Assembly (NCBI GenBank): GCA_964389925.1
Contig: CAYMGE010000025.1
Location: 1 to 64,000 of the forward strand
From: CALECP01 sp964389925
GTDB taxonomy: Bacteria > Chloroflexota > Anaerolineae > Promineifilales > Promineifilaceae
Direction of reading: 5' to 3'
DNA length: 64,000 bases
Part shown: positions 43,684 to 51,573 of the stretch, one piece after another
Numbering within the stretch: position 1 is the stretch's first letter
How the letters are laid out: each line of letters begins with the position of its first letter
The notes under the pieces: model-generated
Seen by the model: the letters and a program-made list of their open reading frames with translations, nothing else
Database searches by the model: none
Told to the model about the DNA's origin: nothing
Position numbers and translations under genes: made by a program

Positions 43684-44322
43684 ATGAATAATTTAGAAGC
43701 AATTGTCGAACAAGTACGAACAGGGTTTGAAGAGAAACATGTAGTGCGCGAACTGGCGCTCAAGCGATCACGTCAGCTAATTCGCATGTGTGCCAAGTCA
43801 ATTCGCGCCATGCACCGCAGCGAGTGGGAGTCAGCACGTGAACAACTTGAGGCGGCGCGACAGGCGGCGGCCGAGTTAACGAAAGACAGCCTTCCGTTCC
43901 CCGATATCTATCATGCTGGCTACACGCAAGATTCGCTCAAAGAATATGTTGAGGCTGCGTTGACTTATGCTCTCATGCAGGGGGAAGAACTGCCCGCCCC
44001 CTCAACGCTCAATGTTCAATTTAACACGTGGATAAACGGGCTAGCAGAAGCGGCAACCGAGATGCGGCGGCGTATTCTCGACATTTTGCGGCACGGACAT
44101 AGTGATGAGGCAGAACGACTGCTCGATGTGATGAATGAGATTTACAGTCAGCTTGTGACGCTTGACTTTACCGACAGCATCACGGGTGGATTGCGACGGC
44201 GGACAGACACAGTGCGTGCCGTCTTGGAACGGACGCGAGGAGATGTCACCAATAGTTTCCGCCAAGCGCGGTTGGAGGCAGCATTGGCACAATTTGAGGC
44301 GCGAATGACGGAAGAACGGTAG
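43684..44322 (+). CDS. Translin family protein
   Basis: A 212-residue all-helical protein with the translin/TRAX signature. LALKRSRQLIRMCAKSIRAM near residue 24 starts the RNA/DNA-binding helices, FPDIYHAGYTQDSLKEYVEA near 72 matches the conserved GYxxDxxKEYVEA element, and FTDSITGGLRRRTDTVRAVL near 158 plus ERTRGDVTNSF near 180 is the C-terminal signature. In eukaryotes translin forms octamers that bind and with TRAX cut RNA. In prokaryotes the role is unknown. The gene is alone, followed by a terminator. Residue positions needed for nuclease activity in TRAX were not established here. Confidence 0.88.
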   Translation: MNNLEAIVEQVRTGFEEKHVVRELALKRSRQLIRMCAKSIRAMHRSEWESAREQLEAARQAAAELTKDSLPFPDIYHAGYTQDSLKEYVEAALTYALMQGEELPAPSTLNVQFNTWINGLAEAATEMRRRILDILRHGHSDEAERLLDVMNEIYSQLVTLDFTDSITGGLRRRTDTVRAVLERTRGDVTNSFRQARLEAALAQFEARMTEER

Positions 44323-44328
44323 AAACCA

Positions 44329-44354
44329 AAAGCCGCCCAAATGTGGGCGGCTTT
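44329..44354. terminator. Terminator after the translin gene
   Basis: Perfect 10-bp arms AAAGCCGCCC (44329-44338) and GGGCGGCTTT (44345-44354) with a 6-nt loop lie between the converging ends of the translin gene and the secreted protein gene. Three A or T close each side, so it can act in both directions. Confidence 0.75.
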
Positions 44355-44377
44355 GTTGACAAACTTGGAGACGGTTC

Positions 44378-45334
44378 CTACTTCACGTCAATAATGATTG
44401 TGGAAATTCCTTCTTTGAGAACAACATCTCCTGCACGTGCCTGTATCTTCAGAACATAGGCAGCGTCTTCAGGTGTTGATTCCTCATGTGACTCATTGCC
44501 TGTGACAGGACGTTCAGGGACGAGATTGCCAGCTTTGTAGAAGACGGCCGAAGCACATTCAACACTCCAGCTAATTGTAAATTTCTCGTTGGCATTTGGA
44601 TTGCTGTTTGTTGTCGTGAAGTTGACGAAGTACGGATCGATATTGCACTTCTTAGTTCCCGTCACGTCAATTGTGACTTCAAAGCGATTGATCGTATCAT
44701 CGGCATTGGTCACTTCTGCGACATAGGTTGTTTTGATGCTGGGGCAAACCTTGACGCTATCAACACCGTTAGCGGCTTGTAGATCATAGCCATGTCCGAG
44801 TATGATCTTAAAGGCTTTAATACCTGTATAATTCCAAGAGAGTGTTGCACATTCATCGATGTCTTTGTTTACAATGATTTTATCGGCCGTAAAACTAGAC
44901 GAGTTAATCGTGATAACATTGCTCCAGTCGCCAAAGCCACCTGCCCCAACCCCGCGCACACGATAGTAGCGAATCCCGTTAGAGAAGTTGAGTCGGTAAT
45001 CGGTATCTTGGACTTGAATCAACTCTCTCGTGGCAAACGTTGGGTTTGAGGAACCTTGCAGTTCCCAGAACAGCGTTTGTGGCTCGGCTCCTTCCGACCA
45101 GTCTAAATCATAAACAGCATTAGCGGTCACTTCAGTCACTGTCAGAACGGGTGCGTTTGGCTTAAAAGGGAAGCGTTGGCGGACAAGAGGCAGATAGACA
45201 CAGTGGTTTCTAGGACAGTGATCGGCCGTTGTGGTCGAAGCGGCCGATGCTCTCATGCCCATAAACAGCCCGAAAATTAGCGCACTAAAAATTAAGTAAG
45301 ACAGCGGACGTTTTACAGTAGGTGTTTCCTTCAT
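44378..45334 (-). CDS. Secreted protein with Y-L-P-L-V motif and Ig-like domains
   Basis: The 318 residues start with a signal peptide (YLIFSALIFGLFMGMRASA) and then HCVYLPLVRQ near residue 45, a motif typical of exported proteins of Anaerolineae-type Chloroflexota. The rest is beta-rich and resembles a fibronectin type III or Ig-like domain around 60-150 (YYRVRGVGAGGFGDWSNVI), followed by a second beta-rich segment near 155-310 with several cysteines. It is probably an extracellular binding or cell-surface protein. It converges with the translin gene. No catalytic motif was found. Confidence 0.75.
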   Translation of the reverse strand: MKETPTVKRPLSYLIFSALIFGLFMGMRASAASTTTADHCPRNHCVYLPLVRQRFPFKPNAPVLTVTEVTANAVYDLDWSEGAEPQTLFWELQGSSNPTFATRELIQVQDTDYRLNFSNGIRYYRVRGVGAGGFGDWSNVITINSSSFTADKIIVNKDIDECATLSWNYTGIKAFKIILGHGYDLQAANGVDSVKVCPSIKTTYVAEVTNADDTINRFEVTIDVTGTKKCNIDPYFVNFTTTNSNPNANEKFTISWSVECASAVFYKAGNLVPERPVTGNESHEESTPEDAAYVLKIQARAGDVVLKEGISTIIIDVK

Positions 45335-45501
45335 TTTGTTTTCTCCAAATTTCGACGCGCATAGTCTGTATGACTTACGCGCTGGTCTATTTTTAGACCA
45401 CAGACATAAACACTATGGTAGCGGCTTTTTTGCTCAATGCGAATCGTGCTAAGAAATCTCACTGTTTTTGTATTTGAGATAAGATTGGGTAAATTTCAAC
45501 A

Positions 45502-46128
45502 ATGGACGCAAGCAAACGATTCCCCTATCATTCTGGAATGCGAAAAAGTGACGTAAAAAGAGAAACAAGCGAGACACAAATAGTGTGTCAGTTGAATGTG
45601 GACGGGGTGGGGTCGGCCGAGATCGATACCCCCATCGGTTTCCTGACGCACATGCTGACCGCGCTCACGGTGCATGGTCTCTTTGACCTAACACTGACAG
45701 CAACGGGCGACACGTGGATCGACGCGCATCACACGATTGAAGACACCGCAATTACGCTCGGCCGCGCCTTTGATGAGGCATTGGGCGACCGTAAACGGAT
45801 CAACCGCGTCGGGTCGGCTTATGTGCCGATGGATGAGGCGTTGGGGTTTGTGGCATTAGATTTCAGCGGCCGACCTTACTGCGTGTTTGACGCAACCTTT
45901 ACAACCGCCACGATTGGCGACTATCCCACCGATCTCGTCCATCATTTTTTTGAGTCGTTCGCCGTTCATGCGCGATTGACGCTACACGCACGCATTTTGT
46001 ACGGCCGAAACGATCATCACAAAGCAGAAGCCCTATTCAAAGCTCTCGCTCGTGCCTTGCGGCAAGCTGTCGAAGTTGATCTCCGTCGCAGCGGTATTGC
46101 CAGCACAAAAGGCACTGTAACAGCATAG
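45502..46128 (+). CDS. hisB: Imidazoleglycerol-phosphate dehydratase
   Basis: Dehydrates imidazole glycerol phosphate in histidine synthesis. The monofunctional 208-residue enzyme has the two metal-binding repeats: DAHHTIEDTAITLGRAF near 74 and FGRPYCVFDATFTT near 127, plus VHHFFESFAVHARLT near 147 and GRNDHHKAEALFKALAR near 170. The ATG at 45502 is used; a later ATG at 45538 is an alternative. It heads a rightward his cluster; the stop is 2 bp before the VOC gene. This hisB-VOC-hisH-hisA order is unusual. Confidence 0.95.
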   Translation: MDASKRFPYHSGMRKSDVKRETSETQIVCQLNVDGVGSAEIDTPIGFLTHMLTALTVHGLFDLTLTATGDTWIDAHHTIEDTAITLGRAFDEALGDRKRINRVGSAYVPMDEALGFVALDFSGRPYCVFDATFTTATIGDYPTDLVHHFFESFAVHARLTLHARILYGRNDHHKAEALFKALARALRQAVEVDLRRSGIASTKGTVTA

Positions 46129-46130
46129 GG

Positions 46131-46484
46131 ATGATTCAACGCGCCAACACAATTCTCTATTGTCAAAAATGGGCGGAAACAGTTGCATTCTATCGTGATA
46201 CGTTGGCTTTGTCTGTCGCCTTTGAAAATGAGTGGTTTGTCGAATTTGAGCTAGGTCAAGCTGGCTTCTTGAGCATTGCAAACGAGGAGCGAGCGACGAT
46301 CAAAACGGCAAATGGTCTGGGGCTGACGTTGGCTTGGCAAGTGGCTAATGTGAATAAGTGGCGGACAAAACTAGTCAGAAAAGGGATAAATTGCACACCG
46401 ACAAAAACCAAATGGGGCGCACAAGCAACCTATTTTTATGATCCGGAAGGGCATCGAATTGAATTATGGCAACCATTACAATGA
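46131..46484 (+). CDS. VOC (glyoxalase) family protein inside the his cluster
   Basis: The 117 residues form a single glyoxalase-like module: NTILYCQKWAETVAFYRDTL near 7, FVEFELGQAGFLSIA near 37 and YFYDPEGHRIELWQPL near 100, with a typical Glu metal ligand near the end. It begins 2 bp after hisB and overlaps hisH by 19 bp, so it is translated with the pathway. VOC proteins are metal-dependent isomerases, dioxygenases or binding proteins. No known step of histidine synthesis needs one, so it may be a guest gene or a helper. Confidence 0.8.
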   Translation: MIQRANTILYCQKWAETVAFYRDTLALSVAFENEWFVEFELGQAGFLSIANEERATIKTANGLGLTLAWQVANVNKWRTKLVRKGINCTPTKTKWGAQATYFYDPEGHRIELWQPLQ

Positions 46485-47083
46485 TTGATTACGGCATCGG
46501 CAACTATCGGTCGGTGGAAAAGGCGTTGGCACATGTTGGAGGTGACGTTGAACGCACGGCAGATGTGGACAAAATCGCCAATGCGGACAAACTGATTTTG
46601 ATCGGAGTTGGGGCGTTTGCAGCGACAATGGACGCAATTCGTGAGCGCAGTCAGGAACAGGCGATCTTGTCGGCCGTCGCAAAAGGAACCCCGTTGCTGG
46701 GTATCTGTGCCGGGATGCAGGTCTTGTTTGAAGATAGCGATGAATTGGGCTTTCGCACGGGTTTAGGCCTGATTGCTGGACACGTGCGCCGTTTTCCAGA
46801 GGGCGCAGGGCTAAAAGTGCCACATATTGGCTGGAATCAGTTGGAGCATGATGGGGCACACTGGCTGTTGGCGGGCGTTCGGCCGAACGCCTACGCCTAT
46901 TTTGTCCATTCCTACTGCTGCCGACCCGATGACCCCGCCCACACCATCGCCGCTACCGACTATGGCTCGCGCTATGCGTCCGTCGTTGGCAAAGATAACG
47001 TATTTGGCATACAGTTTCATGGTGAAAAGAGTCAGCAGACTGGCCTCCAAATCTTACAAAATTATGTACAATGGAATCCATAA
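46466..47083 (+). CDS. hisH: Imidazole glycerol phosphate synthase glutaminase subunit
   Basis: Supplies ammonia from glutamine to HisF in histidine synthesis. The 205 residues show the class I glutaminase nucleophile elbow GICAGMQVLFEDS near 79 and the catalytic HGEKSQQTGLQIL near 186, both intact. YGIGNYRSVEKALAHVG near 7 matches HisH. The ATG lies inside the end of the VOC gene. HisF is not in the window. After its stop, a small interrupted gene overlaps the end of this gene and precedes hisA. Confidence 0.93.
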   Translation: MATITMIDYGIGNYRSVEKALAHVGGDVERTADVDKIANADKLILIGVGAFAATMDAIRERSQEQAILSAVAKGTPLLGICAGMQVLFEDSDELGFRTGLGLIAGHVRRFPEGAGLKVPHIGWNQLEHDGAHWLLAGVRPNAYAYFVHSYCCRPDDPAHTIAATDYGSRYASVVGKDNVFGIQFHGEKSQQTGLQILQNYVQWNP

Positions 47084-47295
47084 AAACATTAACGTTGCCC
47101 AAAGACAAGATCAAACGTATCCCAAAAGGCGTTTTCCATTCAACTGTATTGACCAACTTCTGGCTCAACGTAAATTAGTTTTGGAAAGATGAATTACCGA
47201 CTTCGTTTGAGATAATCGCAAGAATTTTAAGTCAAGCAACAACTTTAACTGAACAACAACGACAATTTTGGCAAATGGCAAATGAGCGCAAATAA
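47071..47295 (+). pseudogene. Short interrupted gene between hisH and hisA
   Basis: The frame starts at 47071 within hisH and runs to a TAA at 47293-47295, interrupted by a TAG at 47176-47178 (codon 36). The first half begins MESIKTLTLPKDKIKRIPKG and the second has FWKDELPTSFEIIARILS. Both resemble small hypothetical proteins known from cyanobacteria and Chloroflexota, so the frame probably was once intact. It overlaps hisA by 14 bp. Whether the amber codon is real or an assembly error cannot be told. Confidence 0.5.
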
Positions 47296-48016
47296 TTTCA
47301 CAATTTTTCCCGCAATTGACCTACGCGGCGGTAACGTCGTGCGTCTCCAATATGGTGATCCTAACAAACAGACAATTTTTGATGCAGACCCCGTCGCGGC
47401 GGCGTTTCGCTGGATAGAAGCCGGGGCAACGTGGCTGCATGTCGTCAACTTAGACGGCGCATTTGGTGAAAAAGGCGACGCAAACTGGCGTGCATTGAAA
47501 CGGCTGGCAGTGCTGCCCGTGCGCGTACAGTTTGGTGGTGGGATACGGTCGCGGCATGACATTGACCGTGCATTAGCGATAGGGGTAAAACGGGTTGTGC
47601 TGGGGACGATCTCGGCCGAAAACCCCCCCTTCGTTGGCGAAATGGTTCAGCGTTATGGTGCAGAACGTGTCATCGTTGGTCTTGATGCACGCGATGGCAT
47701 CATTAAGACGCGCGGCTGGCAAGAGGATGGCGGCATCACAGCCGTTGAGCTGGGCAAACAGATGGCTACAATGGGCATACAAACTGTTTTACACACAGAT
47801 ATTGGGCGAGATGGCGTGTTGACGGGGGTCAATTGGCAGGCTTCGCGGGAACTATCGGCCGAGACCAACCTGCAAGTTATTGCTAGCGGCGGGGTCGCTA
47901 CGCTTGACGACATCACAGCCTGTCTGCGTGCCAGCGGCGTTTGCGGCGTTATCACCGGTCGCGCTATTTACGACGGTCGCCTCAACTTAAAAGAGGCAAT
48001 TGCATCTGTGAATTAA
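47282..48016 (+). CDS. hisA: Phosphoribosylformimino-5-aminoimidazole carboxamide ribotide isomerase
   Basis: Isomerises ProFAR to PRFAR in histidine synthesis. The 244-residue TIM barrel shows IFPAIDLRGGNVVRLQYGD at residues 8-26, LHVVNLDGAFGEKG near 50, VQFGGGIRSRHDI near 80, TDIGRDGVLTGVNW near 167 and VIASGGVATLDDI near 195, so both phosphate-binding loops and the two acidic catalytic residues are intact. It starts inside the end of the interrupted gene. It ends 3 bp before a terminator. hisF is not in the window. Confidence 0.95.
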   Translation: MSANNFTIFPAIDLRGGNVVRLQYGDPNKQTIFDADPVAAAFRWIEAGATWLHVVNLDGAFGEKGDANWRALKRLAVLPVRVQFGGGIRSRHDIDRALAIGVKRVVLGTISAENPPFVGEMVQRYGAERVIVGLDARDGIIKTRGWQEDGGITAVELGKQMATMGIQTVLHTDIGRDGVLTGVNWQASRELSAETNLQVIASGGVATLDDITACLRASGVCGVITGRAIYDGRLNLKEAIASVN

Positions 48017-48018
48017 TA

Positions 48019-48041
48019 AAGGCGGGTCTGAGACCCGCCTT
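48019..48041 (+). terminator. Terminator after hisA
   Basis: AAGGCGGGTCT (48019-48029) and its complement AGACCCGCCTT (48031-48041) form an 11-bp palindromic stem around a single G. It follows the hisA stop by 2 bp and faces the ferredoxin gene ending at 48056, so it may stop both transcripts. Confidence 0.7.
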
Positions 48042-48055
48042 GCACATCAACAGCG

Positions 48056-48406
48056 TTAATCGTTTGGAATTTCGTCTGCCAATTCTGGACCGGGATCATC
48101 CAAGCCTGTGCTTGTCATCGTCATCAGGACAGTCACATCCATCTCACCTTCGCACAAAATTTGGCAAGAGAGACGATAGTCACCTAAATCTCCCTTGTCT
48201 TCCAATTTGCTTTTCTCGCCAACCGTGTAAGTGTCCGGTTCGCCGCCGTTAAAAGTGACACGGCAAGTTGTGCATTTTGCATAACCACCGCAGCGATGCA
48301 GAATGTCAATCCCCTGTCCCTTGATTGCTTTTACCAATCTTGTGCCATCCGCAACCTCGAAAGATTGCGCTTCAAATGTTTCGCCTTGCACTGTAATTGT
48401 TGCCAT
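48056..48406 (-). CDS. 2Fe-2S ferredoxin
   Basis: A 116-residue plant/adrenodoxin-type ferredoxin. RCGGYAKCTTCRVTF near residue 40 provides three cluster cysteines (C-x5-C-x2-C) and DYRLSCQILC near 73 the fourth. It is likely a soluble one-electron carrier. The acidic C-terminus suits binding to partner reductases. It is alone, with the hisA terminator between it and the his cluster. Its donor and acceptor are unknown; the FAD oxidoreductase genes in the window are not adjacent. Confidence 0.88.
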   Translation of the reverse strand: MATITVQGETFEAQSFEVADGTRLVKAIKGQGIDILHRCGGYAKCTTCRVTFNGGEPDTYTVGEKSKLEDKGDLGDYRLSCQILCEGEMDVTVLMTMTSTGLDDPGPELADEIPND

Positions 48407-48536
48407 AATTTATTCCTACCTATGTTAAATGGACGGAAGTCCGCTTTTTAGCTTTCGGTACAAAGTGTAACATCAATGGCAACACATCTTCACACTCTTT
48501 TTACATCCCTACACAGTTTTTACGCAGTGTAAAAGA

Positions 48537-48785
48537 TCAGCGCAGTAGTTGACGCTGCTTCAAATCGCTCAAAAAATTATTGACATCGGTGGCAGCAAGC
48601 TCGGCCGAAATACCATAAGTCGTCACCAATTCACTTTCGATCTCCTGTACTGTTTTTCCAGCCTCAACCATTTTCCAAATATCCGCTCCAACGCCATTGA
48701 GAACACGTACTTTTCCCAACGCGGGATCAACGATCACGAGTCCGTCGTCCGTTTCGCGCCAGATTAATTTGTCTGCAATTTTCAT
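48537..48785 (-). CDS. PqqD-family (RRE-like) protein
   Basis: The 82 residues match the PqqD winged helix: LIWRETDDGLVIVDPALGKV near 8, VLNGVGADIWKMVEAGKT near 28 and the tail NFLSDLKQRQLL. Stand-alone PqqD proteins bind precursor peptides in RiPP pathways, and homologues also occur in polysaccharide and other export loci. No precursor peptide or radical SAM gene was found. The ATG overlaps the stop of the membrane protein gene above it by 4 bp (ATGA), so the two are coupled. Confidence 0.85.
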   Translation of the reverse strand: MKIADKLIWRETDDGLVIVDPALGKVRVLNGVGADIWKMVEAGKTVQEIESELVTTYGISAELAATDVNNFLSDLKQRQLLR

Positions 48786-49312
48786 AGTCTACGTCCTCCC
48801 TTAAAACCTGAAATGATAAGCCCTGTTCCAACAATTAAGCTGAGTGGTGCAAGGATAAGATAGAGAATGCGGTCAAACTGACGCGGCGCACGTCCAAAAA
48901 TGGGGGGATGGCGTTCGACGCGGCCGCTCAACTCGACATCTTCAAGCTGATAGCAGTAGCGTTTGTCTGTCTCGGCCGAGAGATCATCAAACACATACGA
49001 GTCCCCTTCAACCGTGTTGCCTGTGCTGCCGATTAGCTGGTCATTGACCTGTGTATATGCTTCTGCCTGAATGCCTTCGCAGTCAGCTTCACTCGTTGCA
49101 CCTGCGGGAGCTTCGGTGCGATAGACGTTGAAGCCAGCGTTATCCTGCTCTGTTTCCGTCTCCCATGTGACGCGGATGCTGCCTACTGCTGTTGGCAGTT
49201 GCCAAAAAATGACTGCACCTAGAATCAGCCACAAGATGCCAATCAAAACAAACAGCCGCTGCGATGGTGGCTTCTCAGATTTTTCGACTGCTTCTAAATT
49301 CTGCTCCATCAT
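48782..49312 (-). CDS. Membrane protein with a fibronectin III-like extracellular domain
   Basis: The start at 49312 (MMEQNLEAVEK) has AGGA about 9 nt upstream, giving 176 residues. A first span (LFVLIGILWLILGAVIFW, about 22-39) and a second (ILYLILAPLSLIVGTGLIIS, about 147-166) flank an extracellular domain whose pattern (RVTWETETEQDNAGFNVYRT, CYQLEDVELSG) is that of a fibronectin III fold. It is translated with the PqqD gene and lies below the BY-kinase gene behind a terminator. A role in exopolysaccharide or surface assembly is inferred only from position. Confidence 0.7.
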   Translation of the reverse strand: MMEQNLEAVEKSEKPPSQRLFVLIGILWLILGAVIFWQLPTAVGSIRVTWETETEQDNAGFNVYRTEAPAGATSEADCEGIQAEAYTQVNDQLIGSTGNTVEGDSYVFDDLSAETDKRYCYQLEDVELSGRVERHPPIFGRAPRQFDRILYLILAPLSLIVGTGLIISGFKGGRRL

Positions 49313-49343
49313 TACAAATTTTCCTTTTCTACTCAAATAATAA

Positions 49344-49367
49344 ATCGGCCGAAAGTTTTCGGCCGAT
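49344..49367. terminator. Hairpin built from two iterated palindromes
   Basis: ATCGGCCGAAA (49344-49354) and TTTCGGCCGAT (49357-49367) form an 11-bp stem around GT. It lies between the end of the BY-kinase gene and the start of the membrane protein gene, both leftward. It uses two copies of the window's iterated palindrome and ends in a few T, so it is a plausible terminator. Confidence 0.5.
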
Positions 49368-49410
49368 CGATCCTCATCTTATTTGTCTATACAAACACAT
49401 CTATTGAATG

Positions 49411-51063
49411 CTAATCACCCGTCGAGCGTGAGAATCTTCCAAAAACGCTTCGTGCATTTGAGGGAGCGGTTTTAGCAGTGTACTCACCCGTGTAGTACTG
49501 TTCGTTGTAGTATTCGTAGTACTTATTACGCCCTGAGTTTGTACGATTCAAGACAATCCCAAACACAGTTGCGCCTGATGCCTGCAACCGCTCGCTCGCT
49601 TCAGTGAGCAAGTTTTGACGTGTCTTGCCTAGTTGGGCAACAAGTACACAGCCATCCACTTTTGATGCCAGAATCGCTGCATCCGCCACCGTCAAAACGG
49701 GTGGGGTGTCGATGACGATAACATCCGCCACCTCGTGCAGCTCCTTAATGACATCATCCATGCGCTTTGAGTTGAGCAGCTCTGCTGGGTTTGGAGGCAG
49801 CGGTCCGCTTGCCATTAGCTTCAACCCGTTAATAGCCGTCTCCTGCAAATGCTCTGAGGCGGGTGTTGTCCCATCGAGTAATGCAGTTGTCAATCCATGA
49901 TTGTTAGACCCTTGCAGCACTTTATGCTGTGTCGGTTTCCGCAAATCGGCATCGATCAAGATGACTCTCGACCCTGTTTGCGCCATCGCGGTCGCAATGT
50001 TTGCAGATGAGGTTGATTTACCTTCACTAGGCGTTGAACTGGTAACAAGGACACTTGTCAACCCCGTATCAATTGCCGCGAAGCTGAGATTGGTGCGTAA
50101 GACGCGAAACGCTTCGGAGATAGGCGAGCGAGGTTTGAGCGCAGTGATGAGGCGGTCGGCCGGCGCATCCCCTTCGATAAAAGCAATAGAGGCCAATGTT
50201 GAGAGACCTGTTGAATTGAGAATTTCATCGGCCGATTTCACCGTATCATCCATATAGTCAATCAGCGCGATAATTCCAACTGCAATCATGGCTCCGACTA
50301 TTATCGCCAGCACGGTATTGGTCGTCGTGCGCGGGCTAAACGCATTTTCGGGGCTGATTGCCCTATCTTCTGAGATAACACGATTGATTGTGCTAGCACG
50401 TTCAATTTGCTTTTCGAGCCGTTGTGTCGCGGCAAAGTTAATGCCGCTTTGTGCTAACTGAATTTGGCGGTCTAAGCGATCATAATCTAGCTGTTCTTTT
50501 GGCGAAAGCGGCTCGTCATACGTATCCAATTCTTGGTTCAGTATGACAAGCTCATCTTCATAAGCTGAAATTTGCTCATCTAAAATCGCTATAATGCTGT
50601 CAAACGTTTGGCCTTTTGTGTTCTCTTGTCGCTCTGCGAAGACTTTACCAATGGTGTTGACAATATCGGCCGCTCGTGCCGGGTTGGTGTCAATTGCCGA
50701 GATGACAATGATCTGTGATTCAAGCGGTGAACTAACCGAGATACTGCCGAGAATATGCTCAGGTGTCCAAATTTGTGAGATACCCGGATAGAGTTTCTCT
50801 AATTCTGACAGCGTACTTGCTGCAACTTCTCGTGTAGGTATCAACTCCAAGTAGGTTTTGACCAAGTTACTGGCAACGATTTGCCCGACATACAGGGCAT
50901 TACTGTCTGGGGTTGCGACATCAATCTGAAATTTAGCGGTTGAACGATACAATTTTGGTTGAGAACGACTGTACAAATAAACGCCAACGCCTGCAACAAC
51001 AGCACAAACGGCGATAAACCATAGCCAATGACGAAAGAGCGCAATATACTTTCTAATTTCCAT
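49411..51063 (-). CDS. Polysaccharide co-polymerase with tyrosine autokinase (Wzc-like)
   Basis: Controls polymer length in exopolysaccharide synthesis. The 550 residues join a Wzz-like N-terminal part with a span at 15-33 (LWFIAVCAVVAGVGVYLYS) and a second near 251-266 to a cytoplasmic BY-kinase. The Walker A motif SSTPSEGKSTSSAN lies near 345, Walker A' VILIDADLRKP near 372 and Walker B VIVIDTPP near 450. A C-terminal tyrosine cluster (KYYEYYNEQYYTGEY) is the autophosphorylation tail. It is leftward, 4 bp after a small membrane protein gene. No sugar polymerase gene is nearby. Confidence 0.92.
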   Translation of the reverse strand: MEIRKYIALFRHWLWFIAVCAVVAGVGVYLYSRSQPKLYRSTAKFQIDVATPDSNALYVGQIVASNLVKTYLELIPTREVAASTLSELEKLYPGISQIWTPEHILGSISVSSPLESQIIVISAIDTNPARAADIVNTIGKVFAERQENTKGQTFDSIIAILDEQISAYEDELVILNQELDTYDEPLSPKEQLDYDRLDRQIQLAQSGINFAATQRLEKQIERASTINRVISEDRAISPENAFSPRTTTNTVLAIIVGAMIAVGIIALIDYMDDTVKSADEILNSTGLSTLASIAFIEGDAPADRLITALKPRSPISEAFRVLRTNLSFAAIDTGLTSVLVTSSTPSEGKSTSSANIATAMAQTGSRVILIDADLRKPTQHKVLQGSNNHGLTTALLDGTTPASEHLQETAINGLKLMASGPLPPNPAELLNSKRMDDVIKELHEVADVIVIDTPPVLTVADAAILASKVDGCVLVAQLGKTRQNLLTEASERLQASGATVFGIVLNRTNSGRNKYYEYYNEQYYTGEYTAKTAPSNARSVFGRFSRSTGD

Positions 51064-51067
51064 AACG

Positions 51068-51346
51068 TTATTCCGGTAGAACCTTGTCGCGGTAGGTCAG
51101 ATATTCACTTACAATGGAAAGAACTACAGCAACAATCCAGCCAAGACGTATCATGCCCTCATTCACACCGACCAGTCCAATACCGATCAAGAGATAAACA
51201 AGGCTATTGAAAAGATACAATTTGAATGGCGTGCCAATGGTTAACTGTTGCTGACGCGCCCAGCGCAGGTAGCTGAATCTAGCAAGTAGGAGCGACACCC
51301 CGATAATCCATAAGGACTGAAAAAACAAATTTAGCCAATCAATCAC
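51068..51346 (-). CDS. Small 92-residue membrane protein
   Basis: The 92 residues contain three hydrophobic segments: LFFQSLWIIGVSLLLARFSYL near 7-27, LYLFNSLVYLLIGIGLVGV near 43-61 and GWIVAVVLSIVSEYL near 70-84. It ends 4 bp upstream of the BY-kinase gene in the same direction, so the two are likely translated as one unit. A role in exopolysaccharide export is an inference from position. No family was recognised. The 227-bp gap to its right carries the divergent promoter region for the kinase operon at 51574. Confidence 0.65.
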   Translation of the reverse strand: MIDWLNLFFQSLWIIGVSLLLARFSYLRWARQQQLTIGTPFKLYLFNSLVYLLIGIGLVGVNEGMIRLGWIVAVVLSIVSEYLTYRDKVLPE

Positions 51347-51573
51347 ATATCAATTATAACAATCACAAAAGCACGTTCAATGCCACTCAGGTTGAAACTG
51401 GCTGTTTTCACATCCTTTTCGAGCTTATTGTTAGCTTTTATACAATGCACACCTTGCCCTCTATCTATTTGTTGTCACATAATCTAAACTTTTGGCATCG
51501 CTTTTGTTTCAGCCCATCGTTTATTACCGCTTGCTGAACGCTTCACAGCAAAGAAAAGTACTGAGAAAATAGC

